From positions 4,340-68,339 of the forward strand of contig JBJMJD010000105.1 in the NCBI GenBank assembly GCA_045806525.1: a stretch of DNA of 64,000 bases, written 5' to 3'. Within the stretch, counting starts at the first letter, position 1, and the number at the start of each line of letters is the position of its first letter. Source of the DNA: JAICYJ01 sp045806525. Its GTDB lineage: Bacteria; Actinomycetota; Thermoleophilia; Gaiellales; JAICJC01. The notes under the pieces are model-generated. The model was given only the letters and a program-made list of their open reading frames with translations, ran no database searches and was not told where the DNA came from. Positions 15,852 to 23,660 of this stretch are shown here, piece after piece. The position numbers and the translations under genes are program-made.

Positions 15852-15998
15852 CTAGCGGGTGGTGAACAGCGAGCGGCCGAGGAAGCCGGCCACGACGGCG
15901 ACCAGCAGCGCGATCAGCAGCACCCAGAAGGCGAGCTTGATCGCGCCGATCACGCCGAACACCAGGATCGCGAGAATCAGAAGCAGTAGCCAGATCAT
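15852..15998 (-). CDS. Small hydrophobic membrane protein, 48 residues
   Basis: A complete reading frame from ATG 15998 to TAG 15854-15852 encodes 48 residues, nearly all hydrophobic, in two helices (MIWLLLLILAILVFGVIGAI and about residues 24-42) with a short KLAFW turn and a basic C-terminus ending FTTR. A purine run (GGGGGAAC on the minus strand) just upstream is a plausible ribosome-binding site. Similar tiny two-helix hydrophobic proteins are widespread in actinobacteria without known function. It ends 16 bases from the end of the convergent exporter operon. Confidence 0.75.
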   Translation of the reverse strand: MIWLLLLILAILVFGVIGAIKLAFWVLLIALLVAVVAGFLGRSLFTTR

Positions 15999-16037
15999 GT
16001 TCCCCCGGATACCTCGGGACCGTGCCCGGTAAACGCC

Positions 16038-16601
16038 TCAGCGCAGGTCGGAGGGCAACAGCGACCAGCAGATCATGTCCTTGCGCACGCCCTGCACCGA
16101 ACGCGATCCTCGCTCGAGCCCCTCGCGGGTGAAACCCGCACGCTCGAGCGCACGCTGCGACGCGATGTTCTCGGGGTCGGTTCGCCCCTCGAGCCGTTCG
16201 GCGCCAAGCGCCTCGAATGCCCACGGCGACACCAGCCGGATCGCCCGGGTCACGAGGCCCCGGCGGCGCGCCGCCGGGTGGATGCCGTAGGCCAGCTCGA
16301 CGATGCCGGGCGGCCGTTCCGTGGAGAGCAGGATCACGCCGCGGTAGTGGTCGCTGCCGCTCTCGGTGATGGTGAACGCGAGCGGCGCGGTCGGATCGTC
16401 CCACGACTCCATCAGCTGCGTCAGCTCCTCGCGCGCATGCTTCTCGGTGTAGGGGATGGGGACGTTCACCCAGCGGCGGGTGGTCTCGTCGCGTCCCTCC
16501 TCCATCAGGCCCGGCAGGTCGCTCTCGCGCATCGGCCGCAGCGTGACGGTGCCGTCGCTGAGCGGAGGGCGGGGCGGGTCGACGTGGTCGGGGCGGGGCA
16601 T
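16038..16601 (-). CDS. GNAT-family N-acetyltransferase (RimJ/RimL-like)
   Basis: A 187-residue acetyltransferase. After an N-terminal TVTLRPMRESDLPGLM strand typical of the RimJ/RimL branch, the acetyl-CoA-binding region is visible as YGIHPAARRRGLVTRAIRLV (the R-R-x-G-L/A motif A), and the C-terminal E-N-I-A-S-Q-R-A-L-E-R-A-G-F motif B follows. It transfers acetyl from acetyl-CoA to an amine, either a protein N-terminus or a small molecule. It lies 21 bases downstream of the MFS transporter in the same direction, so the two are probably cotranscribed. The acceptor is not predictable. Confidence 0.9.
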   Translation of the reverse strand: MPRPDHVDPPRPPLSDGTVTLRPMRESDLPGLMEEGRDETTRRWVNVPIPYTEKHAREELTQLMESWDDPTAPLAFTITESGSDHYRGVILLSTERPPGIVELAYGIHPAARRRGLVTRAIRLVSPWAFEALGAERLEGRTDPENIASQRALERAGFTREGLERGSRSVQGVRKDMICWSLLPSDLR

Positions 16602-16622
16602 CAGATGGTTGGTTTCACGGGA

Positions 16623-17900
16623 CTAGGCGGGTGACGGGGTAGGGCGGAGCAAGCTGCCGCGACGGCCGACGCTGAGGCTGAGCGCGGCCGCCGTCACGCC
16701 CAGCGCGCCCGCCACCAGGAAGGCCGGCTCGTACGACCCGAACCAGGTGCGGCTGGCTCCGGCGCCCCACGCTGCGAAGGCGGCGCCGAACTGGTGGCAC
16801 GCGAACACCCAGGCGAACACCACGCCCACCCGCTCGCGGCCGAACGCCTCACGTACCAGTGCCACGGTCGGCGGCACCGTCGCCACCCAGTCCAGCCCGT
16901 AGAAGACCACGAACGCGACCAGCCCCAGGCCCGCGTGCGACAGCGCGGCGTTCAGCCCCAGCAGCGCCATGCCGCGCAGGCCGTAGTACCAGAACAGCAG
17001 CCAGCGCGGATCGAAGCGGTCGGTCAGCCAGCCGGAGCAGACGGTGCCGACCACGTCGAACACGCCGATCGCGGCCAGCAGCCCGGCGCCGCGCACCTCG
17101 CTCAGCCCGTGGTCGGAGCAAGCCGCGATCAGGTGCGTCCCGATCAGGCCGTTGGTGGTCGCGCCGCAGATGAAGAATGCTCCCGCCAGCAGCCAGAAGT
17201 CGCGCACCAAAACGGCGTCGCGCAACGCGCCGACCGCGTTCCGGAACGGGTTCACGAGCTGTCGCGGCGGCTCCGGCTCAACGGCACCGTAGGGCATCAG
17301 CCCGACGTCGGCGGGGTCGGTGCGCAGGAACACGAGCGCAATCGGCACCACCACCACGATCGCCGTCAGCGCGATCAGCGCGGCCGCGGCACGCCAGCTG
17401 TAGGCGGTCACCACCCAGGCCAGCAGCGGCAGGAACACCAGCTGGCCGCTGGCGTTGCTGGCGGTCAGCATGCCGGTGACCAGGCCCCGGCGGGTGCTGA
17501 ACCAGCGGTTGGCCACGATCGCCGCCAGCGGCACGGCGACCGCGCCGGTCGCGCCGCCCACCACCAGGCCCCACAGCAGATAGAGCTGCCACGGCGACGT
17601 CATCTGGGTGGTCAGCGCAGCGCCGAGCGCGACCGTCGACAGCGCGATCACGGTCACCCGCCGCAGGCCGAACCGCTCCACCACGGCGGCCGCGAACGGC
17701 GCGCCCAGGCCGTACACGAGCAGGTTCACCGCCACGGCGCCGCCGATCAGCGCCGGCGACCAGCCGAACTCCTGCTGCAGCGGCAGCAGCAGCACCCCCG
17801 GCGTGGCGCGGAAGCCGGCCGCCGTCAGCAGCACCACGAACGTGGCCGCGGCCACCACCCAGGCGTAGTGCACCCGTCCCCTGAAGATGCGGGCGATCAT
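16623..17900 (-). CDS. MFS transporter
   Basis: A 425-residue major facilitator protein with 12 hydrophobic segments, beginning MIARIFRGRVHYAWVVAAAT, an opening seen in OFA/monocarboxylate-type MFS members. A charged loop (about residues 190-215) separates the two six-helix halves and a GxxxDRFDPRW motif follows helix 8. Two in-frame ATGs are close: 17912 and 17900. I prefer 17900, because 17912 overlaps a TACGAT -10-like element that would start the mRNA just before 17900. The start codon sits in the centre of a perfect 28-base palindrome. Confidence 0.9.
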   Translation of the reverse strand: MIARIFRGRVHYAWVVAAATFVVLLTAAGFRATPGVLLLPLQQEFGWSPALIGGAVAVNLLVYGLGAPFAAAVVERFGLRRVTVIALSTVALGAALTTQMTSPWQLYLLWGLVVGGATGAVAVPLAAIVANRWFSTRRGLVTGMLTASNASGQLVFLPLLAWVVTAYSWRAAAALIALTAIVVVVPIALVFLRTDPADVGLMPYGAVEPEPPRQLVNPFRNAVGALRDAVLVRDFWLLAGAFFICGATTNGLIGTHLIAACSDHGLSEVRGAGLLAAIGVFDVVGTVCSGWLTDRFDPRWLLFWYYGLRGMALLGLNAALSHAGLGLVAFVVFYGLDWVATVPPTVALVREAFGRERVGVVFAWVFACHQFGAAFAAWGAGASRTWFGSYEPAFLVAGALGVTAAALSLSVGRRGSLLRPTPSPA

Positions 17901-17913
17901 GATCGCCCGCATC
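17886..17913. repeat. 28-base perfect palindrome over the MFS start codon
   Basis: Bases 17886-17913 form a perfect palindrome of two 14-base arms, GATGCGGGCGATCA and its complement, centred between 17899 and 17900. It includes both possible start codons of the MFS gene (17912 and 17900). As DNA it could bind a dimeric regulator; as mRNA the 5' end could fold on itself or pair between molecules and block initiation. Confidence 0.8.
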
Positions 17914-17931
17914 GTACGCAACGATACGATG
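17910..17931. promoter_or_regulatory. Inverted repeat with mirrored -10 elements between divergent genes
   Basis: CATCGTA (17910-17916) and TACGATG (17925-17931) form a perfect inverted repeat with an eight-base spacer. Each arm reads TACGAT in the direction of its own gene: the left arm ten bases before the MFS ATG at 17900, the right arm about 30 bases before the ATG at 17961. A shared operator with two back-to-back promoters is a fair reading, but -35 elements are weak. Confidence 0.45.
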
Positions 17932-17960
17932 GGCGCTGTACCAGTACCGAGGGAGGGGCG

Positions 17961-18425
17961 ATGGCGGATACCGACACACCGACGATCGACGCCGCCGTGC
18001 ATCGGCAGCTGGCGGTCGATCTCTTCAACCACGTGTGGACGCTGATGGGGACGCCCGACCGCACGCGCGAGCAGGACACCGAGATGATCCACGCCGCCCA
18101 CGCCTCGCGGCACCACTGGGGCGAGGTGGGTACGCCGGTCAACGTCGCGCGGGGCGAGTGGCAGGTGTCGCGCGTCTACAGCGTGCTCGGCCGCGGAGAG
18201 CCTGCGCTGGTGCACGCACGCCTGTGCCTGGACACGTGCCTTGAGCACGGTATCGGCGACTTCGACATCGCCTACGCGCACGAGGCGATGGCGCGCGCCT
18301 ACCGTGTGCTCGGAGATCAGTCGGAGTCAGCCGCGCACGCCGAGCAGGCCCGCCGGGCCACCGCCGGCATCGCCGACCCCGAGGACCGCGAGCACGCGAT
18401 GGAAGACATCGCGGAGCTCCTCTAG
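17961..18425 (+). CDS. Uncharacterised small helical (TPR-like) protein
   Basis: A 154-residue soluble, acidic, mostly helical protein starting at ATG 17961 behind a strong GGGAGGGG ribosome-binding site; the reading frame is open much further upstream but that part overlaps the MFS gene. Repeated A-R-x-Y-x-V-L-G spacing (RVYSVLGRGEPALVHA and RAYRVLGDQSESAAHA) suggests two tetratricopeptide-like helix pairs. A family of such small actinobacterial proteins of unknown role exists. It is divergent from the MFS transporter and shares its regulatory region. Confidence 0.75.
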   Translation: MADTDTPTIDAAVHRQLAVDLFNHVWTLMGTPDRTREQDTEMIHAAHASRHHWGEVGTPVNVARGEWQVSRVYSVLGRGEPALVHARLCLDTCLEHGIGDFDIAYAHEAMARAYRVLGDQSESAAHAEQARRATAGIADPEDREHAMEDIAELL

Positions 18426-18455
18426 CAGCGGCGCATACACGGAGCCCCGGCCTGC

Positions 18456-19451
18456 CTAGCCGGTCGCCGTCCGCAGGAAGCCGCGCAGCCGCTCCAGCAC
18501 CGGATCGACGTGCGACGTGTCGCCCCAGCGGCCCAGCACCTGCATGTCGCCGGTTCGCCGGTCGAAGCGCGGCTCGATCCGGCCGACGATGCGGTCGCCG
18601 CGAAGCACCGGCAGCACGTAGTAGCCGTACTCGCGCTTGGCGGGCGGCACGTACATCTCCAGCCGGTAGCGAAAGCCGAACAGCGCCTCGGCCCGTCTGC
18701 GGTCGTGGATCAGCCGGTCGAATGGCGACAGCACCGTGACGCGGTCGCCGACCGGCTCGTCCGAGATGTCGGGATGCGCCTGCCACTCGCCCTTCACCAG
18801 GCGCACACCCAGCGCCCGGAAACGCTGCTTCGCGAACAGCCGGTCGGCGTCACGGCGGGTGAGCGGTTGGTCGTCCGGCGCCTGCCAGCGATCCGCCACG
18901 TCCCACAGCCGCTGGCCGCCGCTGCGGCCGACGATCCCGATCTCGCCGCGCAGCTGCAGGATCTCGAGCATGCGCCCGACGTGGCGTGTGCCGTGCCAGC
19001 GGTGTCTGCGGCCGCGCTCGGCCGCGCGGTCCTCGAGGTCGCGCGACAGCAGCGGCCCGCGGCGCTCCAGCTCGCGCAGCACGTAGCGGCGAAAACCCTG
19101 GTTTTGCTCGAGGAACTGCCGCCACCAGCGTTCGCGGGCGCTGGTGTTGGCACGGCGGTACGCGCGCATCCAGGCCCGTACCATCGGCAGCGACTCGATC
19201 GGCCAGATCAACGCGTTCCACTCGAACAGCTGCCGGTCAGACCACAGCAGGCGGTCGAGCTCTCCCCGGTCGAACGCTCCCAGCCGGCTCCACAGCACCA
19301 GCTCCTGCGGCGTTGCGACGGTCGCGATCGGGTCGATCTGGAGGAAGCCGAGCCGCCGCACCGTTTCAAGGACGCCGGTCGCAGATCCGTCCAGGAGCTG
19401 GGCGCGAACGGCGATCCGCCGGGCGCGGTCATGGTCGACCGTCCGTACCAT
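18456..19451 (-). CDS. Winged-helix DNA-binding protein, AlkZ/YcaQ-like DNA glycosylase family
   Basis: A 331-residue member of the HTH_42 family that includes AlkZ and E. coli YcaQ (AlkX), glycosylases acting on interstrand crosslinks and bulky alkylated bases. The catalytic Q-phi-D motif is visible as LQIDPI (about residues 36-41), and the C-terminal block RVTVLSPFDRLIHDRRR followed by YRLEMYVPPAKREYGYYVLP is diagnostic. The ATG at 19451 follows TAGGGT by six bases, again suggesting a leaderless mRNA. No biosynthetic gene cluster is nearby, so a housekeeping repair role is more likely than self-resistance. Confidence 0.87.
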   Translation of the reverse strand: MVRTVDHDRARRIAVRAQLLDGSATGVLETVRRLGFLQIDPIATVATPQELVLWSRLGAFDRGELDRLLWSDRQLFEWNALIWPIESLPMVRAWMRAYRRANTSARERWWRQFLEQNQGFRRYVLRELERRGPLLSRDLEDRAAERGRRHRWHGTRHVGRMLEILQLRGEIGIVGRSGGQRLWDVADRWQAPDDQPLTRRDADRLFAKQRFRALGVRLVKGEWQAHPDISDEPVGDRVTVLSPFDRLIHDRRRAEALFGFRYRLEMYVPPAKREYGYYVLPVLRGDRIVGRIEPRFDRRTGDMQVLGRWGDTSHVDPVLERLRGFLRTATG

Positions 19452-19457
19452 GGGCCA

Positions 19458-19463
19458 ACCCTA
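19458..19463 (-). promoter_or_regulatory. TAGGGT -10-like element before AlkZ-like gene
   Basis: On the minus strand TAGGGT lies six bases before the ATG at 19451 and there is no Shine-Dalgarno. The hexamer is identical to those before the starts at 6640 and 46827. Confidence 0.4.
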
Positions 19464-19470
19464 GCCAGGT

Positions 19471-21831
19471 CTAGCTGATGGCGACGTGCCGGGAGGGCGA
19501 CACCGCGCTCATCCAGGCGTGCGACGCGCCACCGGCGTAGCTCCAGCGCAGGTACGCCGCGCCCGGGCTGGTGAAGTGCACCTTGCGCGAGTAGCCGCCG
19601 CGCCGGTTGACGGCGACGGAGGCGACGGTGCGCCAGGCGCCGCTGGCCTTTCTCCGCACCTGCAGCCGCACCCGGGCGCCGTGCATGTTCGGCGTCGACT
19701 TGCCGCCGAAGGTGAACGAGGTGCCGCGGCGGACGCTGGCGCGCGACGCCTTCGAGCCCAGGCGCGGGATCACGTGGATGGTCGTGCCCGCCGCCGTCAG
19801 GCCCTGCTGCGTGTCCGAGCCTGGGAAGACCGCCTGCCAGGTGAGGTTACGCCGCAGCTGGGTGGTGAGCGCGAAGCTCCAGATGCCGCTCGAGTCGGTC
19901 TGGTCGCGGTACCAGAAGATCCTGTTGCCCTCGCGGAGCTCGACGTAGACGCGCCGGTTCGCGATCGGTGCGTCGCCCGAGTCCGTGAGCGTGCCGGTAA
20001 GTGTGACCTGCTGCCCGTACTTGATTGTCCTGGTGGTGGTGGGGCTGGTGACGACCAGATTGGTCGCGTCCGGGCCGACCGGCGAGGGCTTGAACGCCGC
20101 CAGAGCGAGCGCCAGCGCGTCGGCCTTGGGGGAGCCCAGCCCCGTCGCGGGGTCATAGCCCACGGCGGCCTGGTAGAGGCCCGAGCCGTTGATGCTGTTG
20201 TTGCCCACGGTGACGTCCCAGAACATGCTCGGGTCGCTGTAGAGGAAGGGGTTCGCGAAACCCATGCGATGACCCCCGTTCTGGAGCGAGGAGCTGTTCG
20301 CGTCGGCCGTGATGGCGGCCATCAGCGGCGCGCCGGCGCTGGTGCCGCCGACCGGGAACCAGGGGACGCCGCTCGGGCAGCCCGAGGCTGTCGAGGTGCA
20401 CTCGATGATGTAGCCGGTGTTGGGCTGGGCGTCGAGTGCGATGTCTGGCACCTGCCGGCAGAAGCCGGTGGGGTTGCCGCACTTGGTGCCATTGTCGTAG
20501 CTGCGATGCGGGTTGCCGCTCTGGTAGGAGGGTTGCGACCAGTTCCGGGAGATGCCGCCGCCGCCGTGACTCCAGGCGGTGCTGTCGGCGCCGTTGGCCG
20601 AGTGCAGTGCGGTGCCGCCGACGCCGGTCACGAACGGCTGAGATGCGGGGTCGTCGACGACCAGCTGCTTGTCGCTGGGCAGCAGCGGCTCGCAGTCGCT
20701 GGACCCGGAGTCGCCGGATGCGGCGAAGAAGGAAAGGCCGGCGGCGGCGGCCAGCTGCAGCTGGTCCGATTCTGCCTGCAGGAACGACGGTGGCAGGGCG
20801 TCCTCGCAGAGGCCCCAGCTATCGCTGACGATGAAGGTGTTGGTGGTGTCTTTCGTGCTGATCATGCGGTCGACCATGGGCAGGATCTGGGCGATGCTGT
20901 TGGGCGCCGTGTAGACCTCGACGCTGCTGAGATGGGGCGCATTGGACAGCGCCACCTCGATGTCGAGCTCGGCCTCGATCGCCCCGCTCATCGTGCTGCT
21001 GCCGCCGTTGATGGGCCGGGTGTGCACAGGGGTGGTCAGGCCGAAGCAGGACTTGAACGCTGAGATGTCCGAGGCCTTGAAGTTGGTGAACTCGACCAGC
21101 GCGATCGACTCACCGGTGCCGTCGTAGCCGTTCTGGATCAGGGAGCGGTGGCCGTAGGCGGTGGCCAGGTCGCCGGGCAGGTAGCCGCCGTAGAAGTGCT
21201 TGGCTCGGGACGCGGCGGTGCAGGGCGCGGGGACAGTGGTCTGCGGTGTGAGCTCCGGCCCGGTGGCCAGGCTGTGCAGCTTGGTGGCGGTGTCGAGGCC
21301 GGTGACCGAGGACACCAGCGGCGTGATCGCTGCCGGCAGCCGCACGGCGGCGTCCGGGGCGCGGAAGAGGTGGCCGTCGGCTGCGCGGTAAGTGGACAGG
21401 CCGACGTGGAAGGCGCGCGAGGCGGCGGCCGCGCTGCCGTGGAAGCTGAGCGTGAGCAGGCCGTTGCGTTCCAGCTGCAGCCCCTGTCCGCGCATGTAGG
21501 CCAGGACCGCGGCCCGGCCGGCCGGGCTGGGCGCGAACAGCGACCGCAGCTCGGCCGTGGTCATCGGCTTCGAGCCGCTGGAGGTGCGCGCGCTGTAGGC
21601 CAGCAGCGAGGCGTTTCGGGGCTTCAGCGACACGGTCACGTCGATCGGCCGGGCGGCTGCGGTCGGCGCGAGGCGGGCGGCTCCGCGCAGGGCCGGCAGG
21701 GCGCTGCCGGGGACGGCTCGCAGGGTTGGCGCGACCGGGGGTCGGGTGTTGGCCGCGGCGGCCCCGGAGCCGGAAACGAGCGCGAGCATCGAGAGCGCGA
21801 CGACCAGCGGCCGCGAAAGGGGAGTCCGCAT
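19471..21831 (-). CDS. Secreted S53 family peptidase (sedolisin/kumamolisin type) with C-terminal Ig-like domains
   Basis: A preproprotein of 786 residues from ATG 21831. It has a signal peptide (RTPLSRPLVVALSMLALVSG), a pro-kumamolisin activation domain (about 40-190), the catalytic domain (about 205-570) and about 210 further residues that look like two beta-sandwich domains. Catalytic features are all present: the Glu/Asp pair in AIEAELDIEVA, the oxyanion Asp region in SDSWGLCED, the nucleophile in VGGTSAGAPLMAA, and the calcium site around DVTVGNN and GYDPATGLGSP. Family members are acid-active endopeptidases that cut their own propeptide outside the cell. It is monocistronic with its own promoter. 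Confidence 0.93.
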   Translation of the reverse strand: MRTPLSRPLVVALSMLALVSGSGAAAANTRPPVAPTLRAVPGSALPALRGAARLAPTAAARPIDVTVSLKPRNASLLAYSARTSSGSKPMTTAELRSLFAPSPAGRAAVLAYMRGQGLQLERNGLLTLSFHGSAAAASRAFHVGLSTYRAADGHLFRAPDAAVRLPAAITPLVSSVTGLDTATKLHSLATGPELTPQTTVPAPCTAASRAKHFYGGYLPGDLATAYGHRSLIQNGYDGTGESIALVEFTNFKASDISAFKSCFGLTTPVHTRPINGGSSTMSGAIEAELDIEVALSNAPHLSSVEVYTAPNSIAQILPMVDRMISTKDTTNTFIVSDSWGLCEDALPPSFLQAESDQLQLAAAAGLSFFAASGDSGSSDCEPLLPSDKQLVVDDPASQPFVTGVGGTALHSANGADSTAWSHGGGGISRNWSQPSYQSGNPHRSYDNGTKCGNPTGFCRQVPDIALDAQPNTGYIIECTSTASGCPSGVPWFPVGGTSAGAPLMAAITADANSSSLQNGGHRMGFANPFLYSDPSMFWDVTVGNNSINGSGLYQAAVGYDPATGLGSPKADALALALAAFKPSPVGPDATNLVVTSPTTTRTIKYGQQVTLTGTLTDSGDAPIANRRVYVELREGNRIFWYRDQTDSSGIWSFALTTQLRRNLTWQAVFPGSDTQQGLTAAGTTIHVIPRLGSKASRASVRRGTSFTFGGKSTPNMHGARVRLQVRRKASGAWRTVASVAVNRRGGYSRKVHFTSPGAAYLRWSYAGGASHAWMSAVSPSRHVAIS

Positions 21832-21858
21832 CACCTCATTCTGCGTGCAGCGGCTCGG

Positions 21859-21887
21859 ATTGTCCAATGTTCGCTCTGTGGCTTCAA
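21859..21887 (-). promoter_or_regulatory. Promoter of the S53 peptidase gene
   Basis: On the minus strand TTGAAG (21887-21882) and GACAAT (21864-21859) are 17 bases apart. The predicted start near 21852 leaves a leader of about 20 bases before ATG 21831, with GAGGTG immediately before the start. Confidence 0.45.
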
Positions 21888-21918
21888 CGGCCGTCCAACA
21901 CAGGTATCTCGAGCGAAC

Positions 21919-22836
21919 CTATACGCCGAGCTCTCGCAGCAGCGCCCGGTTGTGTGCCTGGTCGTCGGCCAGCATCTCGACCGTCTGGCCGGGTTGAATA
22001 AGGCGGTCCTGCTCGACCACCAGCCACGAGTCATAGCCGCTGCCACGCAGCCGCTCGAGCACCGCCGGCATATCCACGCTGCCCTCGCCGAAGCGGCAGA
22101 AGACGCCGCGCCGCCACGCCTCGCGCAGGCCCAGACCGCTGGTGCGGATCTGTTCCATCACCGCGCCGTCGACGTCCTTCAGGTGCACGTGGCTGACCAG
22201 CTCGCCGTAGGTGTCCAGGAACGCGAGTGGGTCGCCGCCGCCGAATGAGGAGTGCCCGCTGTCGAAGCACAAGCCGATCAGCGATGTGTCCATCCGCTCG
22301 GCGAAGCGGTCGATCTCGCGCGGCGTCTCCACGTAGGTGCCACCGTGGTAATGGAAGGCGGCGGCGTACCCGCGCGCGTGGCAGAGCTCGGCGGCGCGGT
22401 GCGCGTTCGCCACCAGCAGGTCGAACCGGGCCTCGCCCAGCCATGTCGCGGGCAGCTCCTCGATACGCCCGGCGCCGGCCAGCCGGTCGGGCTCGCTGAA
22501 CGAGTCGGACACCAGCACGACCGGACGCTCATCCCCGTTCGGGCTGGTCTCTTCGAGGATGCTGAGCGCCTCGTCGAGGAACGCGAAGTCCTCGTCCATG
22601 TGCTCGCGGCGGGACAGCCGCATCGGCAGGAACGACCCCACCAAGCTGACGCCGCGTTCCCTCAGCGCCGCCGCGGTTCCCGCCGGGTCGCCGAAGTAGC
22701 CGGGCGGGCCCAACTCGGTGCCCACGTACCCGGCGTCCACCATGGCGTCCAGCACGGCCACCGGGTCGGGCAAGCCGTCGTCCTCGGCGGTCAGTTCGAA
22801 GATGCCGAATGAGACCGGCGCAGACGCAACCCTCAT
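21919..22836 (-). CDS. iolE: Sugar phosphate isomerase/epimerase TIM barrel, inosose dehydratase-like
   Basis: A 305-residue AP-endonuclease-2-type TIM barrel. Metal-binding positions are recognisable: the H-Y-H-G-G-T-Y segment after the Y-A-A-A-F strand, GLCFDSGHSSFGGGDP, VSHVHLKDVDGAV and the terminal WLVVEQDR. This arrangement matches IolE, which dehydrates scyllo-inosose, and related ketose 3-epimerases. It follows the IolB-like gene with a four-base overlap (ATG 22836) and is the last gene of a three-gene operon with IolB- and IolC-like proteins, which supports the IolE assignment; the residues alone would not separate it from IolH or other epimerases. Confidence 0.78.
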   Translation of the reverse strand: MRVASAPVSFGIFELTAEDDGLPDPVAVLDAMVDAGYVGTELGPPGYFGDPAGTAAALRERGVSLVGSFLPMRLSRREHMDEDFAFLDEALSILEETSPNGDERPVVLVSDSFSEPDRLAGAGRIEELPATWLGEARFDLLVANAHRAAELCHARGYAAAFHYHGGTYVETPREIDRFAERMDTSLIGLCFDSGHSSFGGGDPLAFLDTYGELVSHVHLKDVDGAVMEQIRTSGLGLREAWRRGVFCRFGEGSVDMPAVLERLRGSGYDSWLVVEQDRLIQPGQTVEMLADDQAHNRALLRELGV

Positions 22837-23660
22837 GGTGTTTCCTTTCCTGTTAACGGCGCCCGGGGGTCCCGTTCCATGTTGGCCCAGGTGCCGCGCG
22901 TCCAGGCCAGCTCGGGGTCGTCCTCCGCGGCCATCGATCGCCGCTCCGCGGCCAGTGCGTTCAGGTAGTAGCCGTGATAGCCATGGGCGGCGCAGAACGG
23001 GTGGTAGCCGCGCGGCACCAGCACCACGTCTCCGTCGCGCACGGTCCACGTCTCGTCGAGGCTGCCGTCGCGGGTGTAGAGGCGCTGGACACCGAACCCC
23101 TCGGGTGCGGCGAAGCGGTAGGCGTACACCTCCTCGAGGTCGTTCTCGATCGGCAGCCTCTCCACCTCATGCTTGTGCGGTGGGTAGGAGGACCAGTTTC
23201 CGGCCGGCGTCGACACCTCGACCACCAGTAGCCTGTGTGCGGCGAACTCCGGCGGGATGATGTGCGTGATCTGGCGCGTCGCATTCCCCGACCCGCGCAC
23301 CTCGACCCGCATCGACGAGCCCGCGATCGGCTGCACCGCGCCGGCCTGGTCGCGATCGGCGCGTGCCGCGCAGCGGGCCAGCCAGCCCTCGCCCTCGACC
23401 GTGCAGGTGGTGCCGGGCGGCAGGTACAGCGCGTCGGGCAGCCCGTCGAGCGGGGTCTCCCGCGTCCCCAGGTCGAACCGCTCGCCCGCCACCGTTGCCG
23501 AGAGCCGGCCGCCCAGGTTGACCAGGCAGACCTCGTCCGGGCCGGTGTCGACGCCGGCCGAGCCGGCGACCGTGGTGGAGCTGTAGGACAGCCACCTCCA
23601 TCCCGCCGTACCGGGCGTCACCGGCGGAGCGGGGTTTCGCAGCAGTAGGTCGAGCGTCAC
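22833..23660 (-). CDS. iolB: 5-deoxy-glucuronate isomerase
   Basis: A 275-residue double-cupin of the KduI/IolB family, at the family's normal length. Diagnostic features are the metal site YPPHKHEVERLPIENDLEEV (two His and a Glu), the second half VRDGDVVLVPRGYHPF and HGYHGYYLNALAA. IolB converts 5-deoxy-D-glucuronate to 5-dehydro-2-deoxy-D-gluconate in inositol breakdown, just before the IolC kinase step. The GTG start at 23660 overlaps the stop of the kinase gene upstream, and its own stop overlaps the IolE-like gene. Confidence 0.92.
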   Translation of the reverse strand: MTLDLLLRNPAPPVTPGTAGWRWLSYSSTTVAGSAGVDTGPDEVCLVNLGGRLSATVAGERFDLGTRETPLDGLPDALYLPPGTTCTVEGEGWLARCAARADRDQAGAVQPIAGSSMRVEVRGSGNATRQITHIIPPEFAAHRLLVVEVSTPAGNWSSYPPHKHEVERLPIENDLEEVYAYRFAAPEGFGVQRLYTRDGSLDETWTVRDGDVVLVPRGYHPFCAAHGYHGYYLNALAAERRSMAAEDDPELAWTRGTWANMERDPRAPLTGKETP

